The notes beneath the pieces are model-generated. The model ran no database searches. It saw only the letters and a list, made by a program, of their open reading frames with translations, and was not told where the DNA came from. A stretch of 18,124 bases of DNA from UBA1740 sp045587025 (GTDB lineage Bacteria; Bacillota; Clostridia; Oscillospirales; CAG-272). A program made the translations under genes and the position numbers. Location of the stretch: positions 1 through 18,124 of the forward strand of contig JAZNBK010000050.1 in the NCBI GenBank assembly GCA_045587025.1, read 5' to 3'. Of this stretch, positions 1-8,782 are shown piece by piece (the stretch's first letter is position 1; every line of letters begins with the position of its first letter).

Positions 1-210
1 TTCGCAAACGCGATATATTTTCGCTTGCGTGAAAATGCGATATTACCTCCCTTTTGGTCGGTAGCGATATGATATAAATTCCTCGCGCCAAGCATACTAC
101 ACGCCCAAAGGGCATATCGCATCGAAGATATATCGCACGCAGCGCGCGTATATCACAAATCCCGCGAGGGATTTATATCGCTGCGTAGTGTCCTTAAGGG
201 CATTACGCTA
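1..210. repeat. Degenerate palindromic intergenic repeat element
   Basis: This segment has no convincing reading frame and is built from recurring pieces of the types gcgatat/atatcgc, CGCGAGG/CCTCGCG and AAGGGCAT. Visible hairpins include AAATCCC-GCGA-GGGATTT at 157-174 (7-bp stem, GNRA-like loop) and GCCC-AAA-GGGC at 103-113. AAATTCCTCGCG at 77-88 is an inverted copy, with one mismatch, of 163-174. AAGGGCATATCGC (108-120) recurs as AAGGGCATTACGC (196-208). Its higher GC content contrasts with the AT-rich promoter that follows. This looks like a folded, probably dispersed non-coding repeat; copy number elsewhere in the genome cannot be judged here, and the left edge may be cut by the window. 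Confidence 0.6.
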
Positions 211-245
211 AAAATACGGGTAATTTTTTGAAAACATATTATATA

Positions 246-274
246 TTGACAATTGTCGATAAAAAGTATATAAT
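246..274 (+). promoter_or_regulatory. Sigma-A promoter for pflB-pflA, with palindrome on the -35
   Basis: A perfect -35 hexamer TTGACA (246-251) and a perfect -10 hexamer TATAAT (269-274) are separated by 17 bases. The start codon of pflB is about 60 bases downstream. The -35 is embedded in the palindrome GACAATTGTC (248-257), so a dimeric regulator could occlude it. This is inferred from consensus match only. Confidence 0.8.
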
Positions 275-335
275 GTTTATATAATAATTAAGTGTAAATA
301 TATTAGTTGTTTTGACAAGAAAAGAGGGACAGTAT

Positions 336-2567
336 ATGGAACATAAAAATTGGAATGGATTTAAAGAGGGCGTTTGGCAGAATGAAATAAACGTCCGTGA
401 TTTTATCCAGAAAAACTATGAGGAATATACGGGAGATAGCGGCTTTTTGGCAAAATCCACCCCTCGTACTGACGCGGTTATGGAGCGAGTTCAACAGCTT
501 TTCAAGTTGGAGCGTCAGCGTGGAGGAGTTTTGGATATAGATACCGAGACCGTCACGTCTCTTACAAGCTATGCGCCCGGCTATATAGATAAAGAAAAGG
601 ATATTATAGTAGGACTTCAGACCGACAGTCCTCTGAAAAGAGGTGTCAACCCCTTTGGCGGTATCAGAATGGCGCGTCAGGCGTGCGCCGCATACGGATA
701 TAAGCTCGGAGAAGCTATCGAGCAGGAGTTCCGTTACCGCACGACGCATAACGACGGAGTTTTCCGCGCTTATAACGAGGAGATGCGTCTCGCTCGCAGA
801 TGTCACGTTATAACGGGATTGCCCGATGCTTACGGACGAGGAAGAATAATCGGAGATTACCGTAGAGTAGCGCTCTACGGCGTAGATAAGCTAATAGAAG
901 AGAAAAAGAATGATACAAAGGCGCTGGACGGCAAGGATTATAATTCAGATAACGTCCGCTTGAGAGAGGAGCTTTTCCGTCAGGTGCTGTTTCTCGGTTA
1001 TTTGAAGGAAATGGCGCAGATGTACGGCTATGATATAAGCGAGCCGGCGTCAAATGCAAAGGAAGCTATACAGTGGACCTATTTTGCGTATCTTGGCGCT
1101 ATAAAGGAGCAAAACGGTGCCGCTATGTCTCTCGGTAGAGTTGCTACCTTCTTTGACATCTACATAGAAAGAGATATAAGAAACGGACTTTTGACGGAGG
1201 AGGGAGCGCAGGAGCTTATCGACGATTTCGTTATCAAGCTTCGTCTTGCCCGACACCTCAGAACCCCCGAATACAACGAGCTGTTCGGCGGTGATCCGAT
1301 GTGGATAACCGAGGCGGTAGGCGGTATGGGTATCGACGGCAGGTCTCTCGTAACAAAGAGCAGCTTCCGTATTTTGAACACCCTTTACACGCTCGGCTCT
1401 TCGCCTGAACCGAACCTCACTGTGCTTTGGTCCAAAGATTTGCCCGAGAGCTTTAAGAAATTTTGCGCGAAGGTATCTGCGGACACCGACTCTATTCAAT
1501 ACGAACACGACGATATTATGCGCCCCCTTCACGGCGATGATTACGCTATCGCATGCTGCGTTTCCGCTATGACTATCGGTAAGCAGATGCAATTCTTCGG
1601 CGCGCGTTGCAACCTTGCAAAGCTTCTTTTAATTGCGATTAACGGTGGCTATGATACTACGAGTGAAATTCATATCGGTCCTCAAATGCCCGTTCTTGAC
1701 TCAAGTAATTTCAACTTTGATGCCGTTATGGAGCGCTATAAGATTTATATTACGTGGCTCTCCCGCTTGTACGTAAATACGATGAACGTTATCCACTATA
1801 TGCACGATAAGTATGCGTATGAGAAGATACAAATGGCGTTGCACGATACCGACGTTGAGCGTCTTATGGCGTTTGGCGTTGCCGGACTTTCCGTGGTTGC
1901 GGACTCGCTCAGCGCAATTAAGTATGCCAATGTCTGCCCTATAAAAGATAAAAACGGCTTCATCGTTGACTTTAAAACTGTGGGTGATTTCCCTAAGTTT
2001 GGAAATGACGACGACAGAGTTGACCTTATCGCAAAGGAAATGACGCATCTGTTCATAACGGAGCTTCGCAAAACTCCTACCTATAGAAACGCTAAGCATA
2101 CGCTTTCCGTTCTTACTATCACCTCTAACGTTATGTACGGTAAAAATACCGGCTCAACTCCCGACGGAAGAAAGGATGCAGAGCCGTTTGCGCCCGGCGC
2201 TAACCCCATGCACAACAGAGAGGAAAACGGAGCGCTCGCCTCGCTCAACTCAATTGCAAAATTGAGCTATGATGACTGCCGGGACGGTATTTCAAACACC
2301 TTCTCGATTACTCCGCAGGCGCTTGGAAAGAGCGAGGAGGAAAGAATAGATAATCTGACGAATATTCTTGACGGTTATTTTGCAAAGAAAGCGCATCATA
2401 TAAACGTAAACGTCCTTAACAGAGAAACTCTGATAAAGGCGTATGAAAGCCCCGAGGATTATCCGAATCTTACCATTCGCGTATCGGGATACGCCGTAAA
2501 CTTCAATAAGCTTTCTCGCGAGCAGCAGCGAGAGGTAATCAGCCGCACCTTCCACGAAACTGTATGA
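336..2567 (+). CDS. pflB: Formate acetyltransferase (pyruvate formate-lyase)
   Basis: This cytosolic glycyl-radical enzyme converts pyruvate and CoA to acetyl-CoA and formate in anaerobic fermentation. At 743 residues it has the usual family length (about 740-760). The adjacent catalytic cysteines appear as IACCVSAM at C407-C408, and the glycyl-radical loop RVSGYAV near the C-terminus places the radical on G718. The Cys-Cys pair marks a true pyruvate formate-lyase rather than a diol or glycerol dehydratase relative. The ATG at 336 is chosen because AAAGAGGGA (321-329) sits at good distance; an in-frame TTG at 312 lacks such a site. It overlaps pflA by 4 bases (ATGA), so the two are probably translationally coupled. 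Identification is firm. Confidence 0.97.
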   Translation: MEHKNWNGFKEGVWQNEINVRDFIQKNYEEYTGDSGFLAKSTPRTDAVMERVQQLFKLERQRGGVLDIDTETVTSLTSYAPGYIDKEKDIIVGLQTDSPLKRGVNPFGGIRMARQACAAYGYKLGEAIEQEFRYRTTHNDGVFRAYNEEMRLARRCHVITGLPDAYGRGRIIGDYRRVALYGVDKLIEEKKNDTKALDGKDYNSDNVRLREELFRQVLFLGYLKEMAQMYGYDISEPASNAKEAIQWTYFAYLGAIKEQNGAAMSLGRVATFFDIYIERDIRNGLLTEEGAQELIDDFVIKLRLARHLRTPEYNELFGGDPMWITEAVGGMGIDGRSLVTKSSFRILNTLYTLGSSPEPNLTVLWSKDLPESFKKFCAKVSADTDSIQYEHDDIMRPLHGDDYAIACCVSAMTIGKQMQFFGARCNLAKLLLIAINGGYDTTSEIHIGPQMPVLDSSNFNFDAVMERYKIYITWLSRLYVNTMNVIHYMHDKYAYEKIQMALHDTDVERLMAFGVAGLSVVADSLSAIKYANVCPIKDKNGFIVDFKTVGDFPKFGNDDDRVDLIAKEMTHLFITELRKTPTYRNAKHTLSVLTITSNVMYGKNTGSTPDGRKDAEPFAPGANPMHNREENGALASLNSIAKLSYDDCRDGISNTFSITPQALGKSEEERIDNLTNILDGYFAKKAHHINVNVLNRETLIKAYESPEDYPNLTIRVSGYAVNFNKLSREQQREVISRTFHETV

Positions 2568-3262
2568 CAGGATACGTTAATTCTATTCAAACGCTCGGCA
2601 CTGTGGACGGGCCGGGTGTTCGCTTCGTCGTGTTTTTGCAGGGCTGTAATCTGCGCTGTAAATGCTGTCACAACCCTGACACGTGGGAAATGAATAGCGG
2701 CAAGGAATATACCCCCGCGCAGATTCTCGAAATGGCAAAAAGATACCGCGAGTATTTCGGCGCGAACGGAGGAATTACGCTCTCGGGCGGAGAGCCGCTT
2801 TTGCAGAGCGTATTTGCGAAGGAATTGTTTGCGCTATGCAGAGAAAACGGAATAAACACCTGTCTTGATACGTCGGGCTGCTTTATAAATGAAGAAGTAA
2901 AGGCGTTAATAGGCGTTACCGACAGAGTTCTTCTCGATATTAAGTATACCGATGACGAGCTGTATAAAAGAAACGTGGGCTGCTCGTTTAATTCCGTTTT
3001 GGAGTTTTTGGACTTGCTTGAAGCGAAACGGATAAAAACTACCTTGCGTCAGGTTATTATCCCTACCGTAAACGATAGCGAGGAAAATATAAGGGCTCTC
3101 GCAAAAATTCGTGATAGGTATAGCTGCGTAGATAGCGTAGAGATTCTTCCGTTTCGGAAAATATGTCAGGTCAAATATGACAATATGGGGATAGATTTCC
3201 CGTTTGGAAGCTTAAACGAGCCGACCGAAGCGGATATTGAAAAATTAAAAAAATTCTTATAA
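2564..3262 (+). CDS. pflA: Pyruvate formate-lyase activating enzyme (radical SAM)
   Basis: This radical S-adenosylmethionine enzyme installs the glycyl radical on PflB. Its 232 residues fit the single-domain activase size. The [4Fe-4S] motif CxxxCxxC is seen in GCNLRCKCCHNPDTW at C28, C32 and C35, and GGEP, the SAM-binding motif, appears in TLSGGEPLLQS near residue 76. There is no extra ferredoxin-like insertion of the kind found in activases of the glycerol and diol dehydratases, which agrees with a PflB partner. The start codon overlaps the pflB stop as ATGA, and a strong terminator follows within a few bases, making a two-gene transcription unit. Confidence 0.96.
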   Translation: MTGYVNSIQTLGTVDGPGVRFVVFLQGCNLRCKCCHNPDTWEMNSGKEYTPAQILEMAKRYREYFGANGGITLSGGEPLLQSVFAKELFALCRENGINTCLDTSGCFINEEVKALIGVTDRVLLDIKYTDDELYKRNVGCSFNSVLEFLDLLEAKRIKTTLRQVIIPTVNDSEENIRALAKIRDRYSCVDSVEILPFRKICQVKYDNMGIDFPFGSLNEPTEADIEKLKKFL

Positions 3263-3265
3263 AAC

Positions 3266-3311
3266 AAAGCTGTTTCTCTGTGATAACAATCATTTTGAGA
3301 AACAGCTTTTT
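3266..3311 (+). terminator. Rho-independent terminator of pflB-pflA
   Basis: AAAGCTGTTTCTC (3266-3278) pairs perfectly with GAGAAACAGCTTT (3297-3309), a 13-bp stem with an 18-base loop, followed by a T run ending at 3311. It starts four bases after the pflA stop codon. Confidence 0.88.
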
Positions 3312-3315
3312 CCTG

Positions 3316-3353
3316 TTTACTTATTATAAAAAATATGTTATAATAACTATAAT
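3316..3353 (+). promoter_or_regulatory. Probable promoter for uvrB-uvrA-dut
   Basis: An extended -10 element, TG-T-TATAAT, lies at 3336-3344. The corresponding -35 position (TTTACT, 3316-3321) is weak and 17 bases away. A second TATAAT occurs at 3348-3353 and could be an alternative start. Downstream, TCGCCT (3381-3386) and AGGCGA (3396-3401) can form a small leader hairpin. I see no clear GAAC-N4-GTTC LexA box here. The assignment rests on the -10 match and on the preceding terminator. Confidence 0.5.
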
Positions 3354-3435
3354 AGCGTTTTGATAATTTCCTTTGAATTTTCGCCTTGCTAAAAGAGGCG
3401 ACGGGGAATTTGTATTTTTTGAAAGGAGAACCTGC

Positions 3436-5400
3436 GTGGACAAGTTTATTTTACATTCGGCGTATAAGCCCACGGGCGACCAACCGCAAGCAATTGCCTC
3501 ACTCACAGAGGGAATTCTCGCAGGCGAACGCGCGCAGACCTTGCTCGGAGTGACCGGCTCGGGAAAAACGTTTACTATGGCTAACGTTATCGCTAACGTA
3601 AATAAGCCCACGCTCGTTCTCGCGCATAACAAAACTCTCGCCGCTCAGCTATGCTCGGAGTTCCGCGAGTTCTTTCCTGAAAATGCGGTCGAATATTTCG
3701 TATCTTATTACGATTATTATCAGCCGGAGGCGTATATACCCGGCAAGGATATGTATATCGAAAAGGACGCGATGATAAACGAGGAGATAGATATGCTCCG
3801 CCATAGCGCAACCTCCTCGCTCCTGGAGCGAAGGGACGTTATAGTCGTAGCGAGCGTTTCCTGTATCTTCACGTTAGGAGATCCGAAGGAATACAGTTCT
3901 CTTTTGGCTTCCGTTCGCCCGGGACAGCAGATGGAAAGAGAGGAATTGATATCTCACCTCGTAGCGATAAATTACGAGAGAAACGACCTTAATTTCGTCC
4001 GCGGAAAATTCCGTGTTCGAGGAGACGTTGTTGAGGTGTTTCCCGCTTCGAGCAGCGAAACCGCTATCAGAATTGAATTTTTCGGAGATGAGATAGATAG
4101 AGTTAGTGAAATTCGCGTTGTTACGGGAGACGTAGTTCGTAATCTTTCGTACGCAGTTATTTTTCCTGCGACGCACTACGCAGTATCGGACGCAAAAAGA
4201 GAACAGGCGCTTTTAGAGATAGAAGAGGAAATGAAAGAGCGAGTGAGCTTTTTCACTTCTCAGCATAAGCTTATCGAGGCGCAAAGAATAGAGGAACGTG
4301 TAAAATACGATATAGAAATGTTAAGAGAGGTCGGCTTCTGCTCGGGCGTAGAAAACTATTCGAGAGTTCTTGCGGGCAGAGCGCCCGGATCTATGCCGTA
4401 TACCTTGCTCGATTATTTCCCTTCCGACTTCGTTATGTTTATAGACGAGTCGCACGTTACTCTGCCACAGGTAAAGGGAATGAGTGGCGGAGACACCGCA
4501 AGAAAGAAAAATCTTATAGATTTCGGTTTTCGTCTGCCGTCGGCTTATGACAACCGTCCTCTTCGTTTTGAGGAATTTGAGGGAAAATTAAATCAGGTCG
4601 TATTTGTGAGCGCAACGCCCGCCGATTATGAAAAGCAGCATTCAGAGAGAACGGTCGAGCAGATTATCAGACCGACGGGTCTGGTAGATCCCGAGATTTT
4701 GGTTCGCCCGATAGAAGGACAGGTTGACGACCTGATAGGTGAAATAAGAGCGACGACCGAAAAGGGAGAAAAAATTCTCGTCACAACGCTTACGACCGTT
4801 ATGGCGGAGGATTTGACAGATTATCTTTCCTCACTGCAAATCAAGGTGAAGTATATTCACCATAACGTTGAAACAATGGAGAGAATGGAAATTATACGAG
4901 ATTTGCGGGCGGGAGTTTTTGACGTCCTCGTGGGAATAAATTTGTTGCGAGAGGGATTAGATATCCCCGAGGTTTCTCTCGTCGCTATTCTTGACGCGGA
5001 TAAGGAAGGACTTCTTCGTTCTGAAACGTCGCTTATACAAACGGTAGGAAGGGCAGCCCGAAACGTAAACGGCAGAGTTATAATGTATGCCGATACTATA
5101 ACCCGTTCTATGAGGGCGGCAATAGACGAGACCGAGCGACGCCGTAAAATTCAAAAGGCGTATAACGAGGAAAACGGTATTACGCCCCGGAGTATAAGAA
5201 AAGAAATAAGAGAATTAATCAGTATAGGAAGACCGGACGATTCCTCCAAGAAGGGAAGAAGTAAAAAACAAAGCAAGGAAGAAAAGGAGAAGCTCATTGA
5301 ACAGCTTACGGCAGAAATGCGTAACGCCTCAAAGCATCTTGAATTTGAGAGAGCGGCGTATCTGCGCGATAAGATAAAGGAATTGAGAGTTACGAAATAA
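3436..5400 (+). CDS. uvrB: Excinuclease ABC subunit B
   Basis: UvrB is the damage-verifying helicase-like subunit of bacterial nucleotide excision repair; it is loaded by UvrA and recruits UvrC. The Walker A motif GVTGSGKT lies at residues 38-45. The tyrosine-rich beta-hairpin that probes DNA is visible as SYYDYYQPEAY at about 90-100. Helicase motifs include DESHVT, SATPADYE, GINLLREGLDIPEV and QTVGRAARN. A UVR domain, with HLEFERAAYLRDKIKEL, ends the protein and normally contacts UvrC. The GTG at 3436 is chosen because AAAGGAGA (3423-3429) precedes it and because homologues begin near this point; the frame is open upstream but has no ribosome site. Length 654 is typical. The stop shares one base with the uvrA start. 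Confidence 0.97.
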   Translation: MDKFILHSAYKPTGDQPQAIASLTEGILAGERAQTLLGVTGSGKTFTMANVIANVNKPTLVLAHNKTLAAQLCSEFREFFPENAVEYFVSYYDYYQPEAYIPGKDMYIEKDAMINEEIDMLRHSATSSLLERRDVIVVASVSCIFTLGDPKEYSSLLASVRPGQQMEREELISHLVAINYERNDLNFVRGKFRVRGDVVEVFPASSSETAIRIEFFGDEIDRVSEIRVVTGDVVRNLSYAVIFPATHYAVSDAKREQALLEIEEEMKERVSFFTSQHKLIEAQRIEERVKYDIEMLREVGFCSGVENYSRVLAGRAPGSMPYTLLDYFPSDFVMFIDESHVTLPQVKGMSGGDTARKKNLIDFGFRLPSAYDNRPLRFEEFEGKLNQVVFVSATPADYEKQHSERTVEQIIRPTGLVDPEILVRPIEGQVDDLIGEIRATTEKGEKILVTTLTTVMAEDLTDYLSSLQIKVKYIHHNVETMERMEIIRDLRAGVFDVLVGINLLREGLDIPEVSLVAILDADKEGLLRSETSLIQTVGRAARNVNGRVIMYADTITRSMRAAIDETERRRKIQKAYNEENGITPRSIRKEIRELISIGRPDDSSKKGRSKKQSKEEKEKLIEQLTAEMRNASKHLEFERAAYLRDKIKELRVTK

Positions 5401-8273
5401 TGTCGAAAAACTTGATAATAAGGGGCGCGCGCTCCAACAATCTAAAAAATATAGACGTCGAAATTCCGAGAGACAAGCTTACTGTTTTTACAGGGCTTTC
5501 CGGATCGGGAAAATCTACTCTGGCGTTTGATACTATATATGCGGAAGGGCACCGACGCTTTGTAGAATCGCTTTCTTCTTATGCAAGACAGTTTTTAGGT
5601 CAGCTTGACAAGCCGGACGTTGATATTATAGAGGGTCTTTCTCCCGCGATATCCATAGACCAAAAAACGACCTCGAAAAACCCTCGTTCTACCGTGGGCA
5701 CGGTGACTGAAATATACGATTATTTACGACTTTTATACGCCCGCGTCGGAATTCCCCATTGCCCTGTTTGTAAAAAGGAAATCCGTCCCCAAACGGTCGA
5801 CAGCATCTGCGATAAAATTATGGCAATGGCAGAGGGGACGAAATTTATGATACTTGCCCCTATCGTAAGAGGGCAAAAGGGAACTCACGAAAAAACGCTC
5901 GCGGATATCAGGCGTATGGGATATGCGAGAGTCCGTATAGACGGAAATATGTACGACGTCTCGGAGGAAATTAAGCTTGAGAAGAATAATAAGCACACGA
6001 TAGAGGTGGTAATAGACCGCCTCGTGATGAAGGATTCTATACGTTCAAGAGTGAGCGACTCGCTTGAGAGCGCCTTTGCTCTCACCGACGGAAGAGTTTT
6101 GATTTCAAATCTTTCTCTCGACGAGAGCGACGAAAGCAGGGAGCTTGAATATTCCTGCAAATATGCGTGCGAGGAGCATAATATAAGCTTTGGCGAATTA
6201 GAGCCGAGAATGTTTTCCTTCAATAATCCGTACGGAGCATGCCCCGAATGTGCAGGTCTCGGCGATCTGCGTATCATATCGGAAGAAAAGATAATACCGA
6301 ACAGAGATCTTTCGATTTCAAAGGGGGCTATCGTTTGTAACGGCTTCAAGGGAATTGAAGCGGAGAGCTGGATGGGACCGCTTATCAACGCCGTAGGTGA
6401 GGAATTTGGCTTCGATATAGATACTCCTATCTCAAAATATTCGCCCGAGGCGTATAATGCGTTGCTCTACGGAACTGCGCCGAAGATATACAGAGTGCGT
6501 AGCTATTTCGGAAAGGTTGGCAGAGATAGGGAAACTATGTACGAGGGCGTAATCCCGATTATAAGACGCCGTATGGGACAGATGGGAGAGGGATACTACG
6601 ACGAGTTTTTAGAGGACGCTCCCTGCCCGAAATGTAACGGTCGTCGCCTTTCGGATATAGTTCTTTCGGTTACCGTCGGCGGACTTAATATAGACGAGAT
6701 ATGCCGCTTGCCTATCAAAAAAATGCTCGATTTCGTAGAGAATATAAATTTTACCGAAACCGAGCTTGCAATAGCGAGAGAGATACTAAAAGAAATAAAG
6801 GCAAGATTGAACTTCCTCTGCAACGTCGGTCTCGATTATCTCGACCTTGCGAGAAAGGCAGGAACACTGTCGGGAGGCGAGGCGCAGAGAATACGCTTGG
6901 CTACTCAGATAGGTTCGGGACTCGTGGGAGTTCTTTATATCCTCGATGAGCCGAGCATAGGACTTCATCAGCGGGATAACGATAAATTGATTGCTACCTT
7001 GAAGAATTTGCGCGATATAGGCAATACGGTCATCGTCGTAGAGCACGACGAGGATACGATAAAGGCGGCTGATTTTGTGGTGGATATAGGCCCGGGCGCA
7101 GGAATACACGGCGGCGAATTGGTTGTCGCAGGAACACCGAAGGACGTGGCAAAATGTAAACAATCAATTACAGGCGCTTATCTTTCTGAGAGAAAAACGA
7201 TTAAAGTTCCCAAAGAGAGAAAAAAAGGCAACGGCAAGTTTTTGAGAATCGTAGGCGCTAAGCAGAACAATCTGAAAAACATAACCGTTGATATTCCTCT
7301 TGGGTGTCTGGTTTGCGTCACCGGCGTTTCCGGTTCTGGAAAATCATCCCTTGTAAACTATGTTTTACAAAAAACGCTCACCCGCGAGTTGAACGGCGCG
7401 ACGACCTACCCGGGAAAATGCGAACGGATAGAGGGTATAGAGCATCTTGACAAGGTCATTGATATCGACCAGAGCCCTATCGGAAGAACACCTCGCTCAA
7501 ATCCTGCGACCTATACAGGACTTTTTACCGATATAAGAAATCTTTTCGCCTCGACAAGAGACGCTAAGGCGAAGGGATATCAAGCGGGAAGGTTTTCCTT
7601 TAACGTAAAGGGAGGAAGGTGCGAAGCTTGCGAAGGAGACGGCGTTAAGCGTATAGAGATGCACTTTTTGCCTGACGTATACGTTAAATGCGACGTTTGT
7701 AAGGGAAAACGATATAACAGAGACACGCTTGACGTAAAATATAAGGGTAGAAACATTTACGAGGTGCTTGAAATGACGGTTGAGGAGGGCGTTTCCTTTT
7801 TTGACGGTTTACCTAAGATTACGAATAAATTGAAGGCGCTCTACGACGTCGGTCTCGGTTATATAAAGATAGGACAGTCCTCTACTACGCTTTCAGGCGG
7901 AGAAGCGCAGCGAGTGAAGCTTGCCACCGAGCTGGCAAGAAGGGGCACGGGCAGCACTATATATATTTTAGACGAGCCAACGACGGGATTGCATACCGCC
8001 GACGTAGCCCGACTCGTCGATATGCTCTATAAGCTTGTAGAAAACGGAAATACCGTGGTAGTTATCGAGCATAATCTTGATTTAATAAAAACTGCGGACT
8101 ATATAATTGATTTAGGTCCCGAGGGCGGAGAAGGCGGCGGCTACGTTGTAGCGAGCGGAACACCCGAGCAGGTCGCAAAATGCGAAAATTCTTATACAGG
8201 TAGATATATAGGTAAAAAATTAAACTCCGCAAATAAAAACGCAGAAGGAGAAAAAACAAGCGATGCAACTTAA
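5400..8273 (+). CDS. uvrA: Excinuclease ABC subunit A
   Basis: UvrA is the ATP-binding damage sensor that delivers UvrB to DNA lesions. The 957 residues carry two ABC ATPase modules. The first Walker A, GLSGSGKST, is at 32-40 and its signature LSGGEAQRIRLA is near 490. The second Walker A, GVSGSGKSS, is near 641 and its signature LSGGEAQRVKLA near 830. Zinc-binding cysteine pairs are seen as CPVC near 121, CPEC near 281, CPKC near 411, and the C-terminal finger CEAC/CDVC starting near 740. The start is fused to the uvrB stop as TAATG, and the 3' end overlaps dut by 11 bases, so the three genes form one tightly packed operon. Confidence 0.97.
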   Translation: MSKNLIIRGARSNNLKNIDVEIPRDKLTVFTGLSGSGKSTLAFDTIYAEGHRRFVESLSSYARQFLGQLDKPDVDIIEGLSPAISIDQKTTSKNPRSTVGTVTEIYDYLRLLYARVGIPHCPVCKKEIRPQTVDSICDKIMAMAEGTKFMILAPIVRGQKGTHEKTLADIRRMGYARVRIDGNMYDVSEEIKLEKNNKHTIEVVIDRLVMKDSIRSRVSDSLESAFALTDGRVLISNLSLDESDESRELEYSCKYACEEHNISFGELEPRMFSFNNPYGACPECAGLGDLRIISEEKIIPNRDLSISKGAIVCNGFKGIEAESWMGPLINAVGEEFGFDIDTPISKYSPEAYNALLYGTAPKIYRVRSYFGKVGRDRETMYEGVIPIIRRRMGQMGEGYYDEFLEDAPCPKCNGRRLSDIVLSVTVGGLNIDEICRLPIKKMLDFVENINFTETELAIAREILKEIKARLNFLCNVGLDYLDLARKAGTLSGGEAQRIRLATQIGSGLVGVLYILDEPSIGLHQRDNDKLIATLKNLRDIGNTVIVVEHDEDTIKAADFVVDIGPGAGIHGGELVVAGTPKDVAKCKQSITGAYLSERKTIKVPKERKKGNGKFLRIVGAKQNNLKNITVDIPLGCLVCVTGVSGSGKSSLVNYVLQKTLTRELNGATTYPGKCERIEGIEHLDKVIDIDQSPIGRTPRSNPATYTGLFTDIRNLFASTRDAKAKGYQAGRFSFNVKGGRCEACEGDGVKRIEMHFLPDVYVKCDVCKGKRYNRDTLDVKYKGRNIYEVLEMTVEEGVSFFDGLPKITNKLKALYDVGLGYIKIGQSSTTLSGGEAQRVKLATELARRGTGSTIYILDEPTTGLHTADVARLVDMLYKLVENGNTVVVIEHNLDLIKTADYIIDLGPEGGEGGGYVVASGTPEQVAKCENSYTGRYIGKKLNSANKNAEGEKTSDAT

Positions 8274-8700
8274 ATTAATGAAGCTTTCGGAAAACGCAAA
8301 AATACCGACCTATGCGTCAAAGGCATCTGCAGGCGCAGACCTGTATGCCTTGACCGACGGCGAAGTGACCTTTCAGAGCGGTGAAACAAAGCTGATACAC
8401 ACGGGAATTGCCCTTGAAATTCCGCAGGGATACGTAGGACTTATCTATGCAAGAAGCGGTCTTGCCACGAAAAGAGGACTTGCGCCCGCAAACAAGGTGG
8501 GCGTTATAGACAGCGATTATCGCGGCGAAATTATGGTGGCTTTGCATAATCATTCCGCAACTCTCCAAAGCATTGAAAACGGCGAGCGGATAGCTCAGCT
8601 TGTTATAGCGCCGTATCTGAATGCAGAATTTCTTCAGGTCGAAGCGCTTTGCGAGACGGAGCGCGGTGAGGGCGGATTTGGCTCTACCGGAAAAAAATAA
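8263..8700 (+). CDS. dut: Deoxyuridine 5'-triphosphate nucleotidohydrolase (dUTPase)
   Basis: This enzyme hydrolyses dUTP to dUMP and pyrophosphate, keeping uracil out of DNA and feeding thymidylate synthesis. All five motifs of the trimeric dUTPase family are present in 145 residues: ASAGADLYAL (21-30), ARSGLATKRG (63-72), NKVGVIDSDYRG around 77-88, GERIAQLVI (107-115), and the glycine-rich C-terminal arm RGEGGFGSTG (134-143). The start codon lies inside the 3' end of uvrA; an AGAAGGAG site lies about 12 bases upstream, a rather long spacing that fits translational coupling. Association with uvrBA gives the operon a DNA-integrity theme. A 7-bp AT-rich hairpin just after the stop (8701-8721) is too weak to call a terminator confidently. 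Confidence 0.96.
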   Translation: MQLKLMKLSENAKIPTYASKASAGADLYALTDGEVTFQSGETKLIHTGIALEIPQGYVGLIYARSGLATKRGLAPANKVGVIDSDYRGEIMVALHNHSATLQSIENGERIAQLVIAPYLNAEFLQVEALCETERGEGGFGSTGKK

Positions 8701-8720
8701 ATACAAATATAAGCTTTGTA

Positions 8721-8749
8721 TTGACTATTTTTTAAAAACATGTTAAAAT
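8721..8749 (+). promoter_or_regulatory. Sigma-A promoter for the Wzz-CpsD-CpsB unit
   Basis: TTGACT (8721-8726) and TAAAAT (8744-8749) are spaced by 17 bases, with an extended TG at 8741-8742. It lies 34 bases before the first gene of the next unit, in an AT-rich gap after dut. Confidence 0.72.
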
Positions 8750-8782
8750 ATTAATGTATTATTATTTTTTGTAGGTGTTATC

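Noticed and set aside
1..210. CRISPR array
   Set aside because: Repeats are short, degenerate and inverted, with no regular repeat-spacer spacing.
312..335. Upstream in-frame TTG start for pyruvate formate-lyase
   Set aside because: It has no ribosome binding site, whereas AAAGAGGGA precedes the ATG at 336.
336..3262. pflB-pflA as the glycyl-radical diol dehydratase pair of the BMC
   Set aside because: The adjacent Cys-Cys pair marks true pyruvate formate-lyase, there is no targeting tag, and terminators plus two other operons separate it from the BMC genes.
3312..3435. LexA (SOS) box upstream of uvrB
   Set aside because: I could find no GAAC-N4-GTTC or close variant in this leader.
8701..8721. 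Terminator after dut
   Set aside because: The 7-bp ATACAAA/TTTGTAT stem is almost all A-T and is not directly followed by a clean T run.
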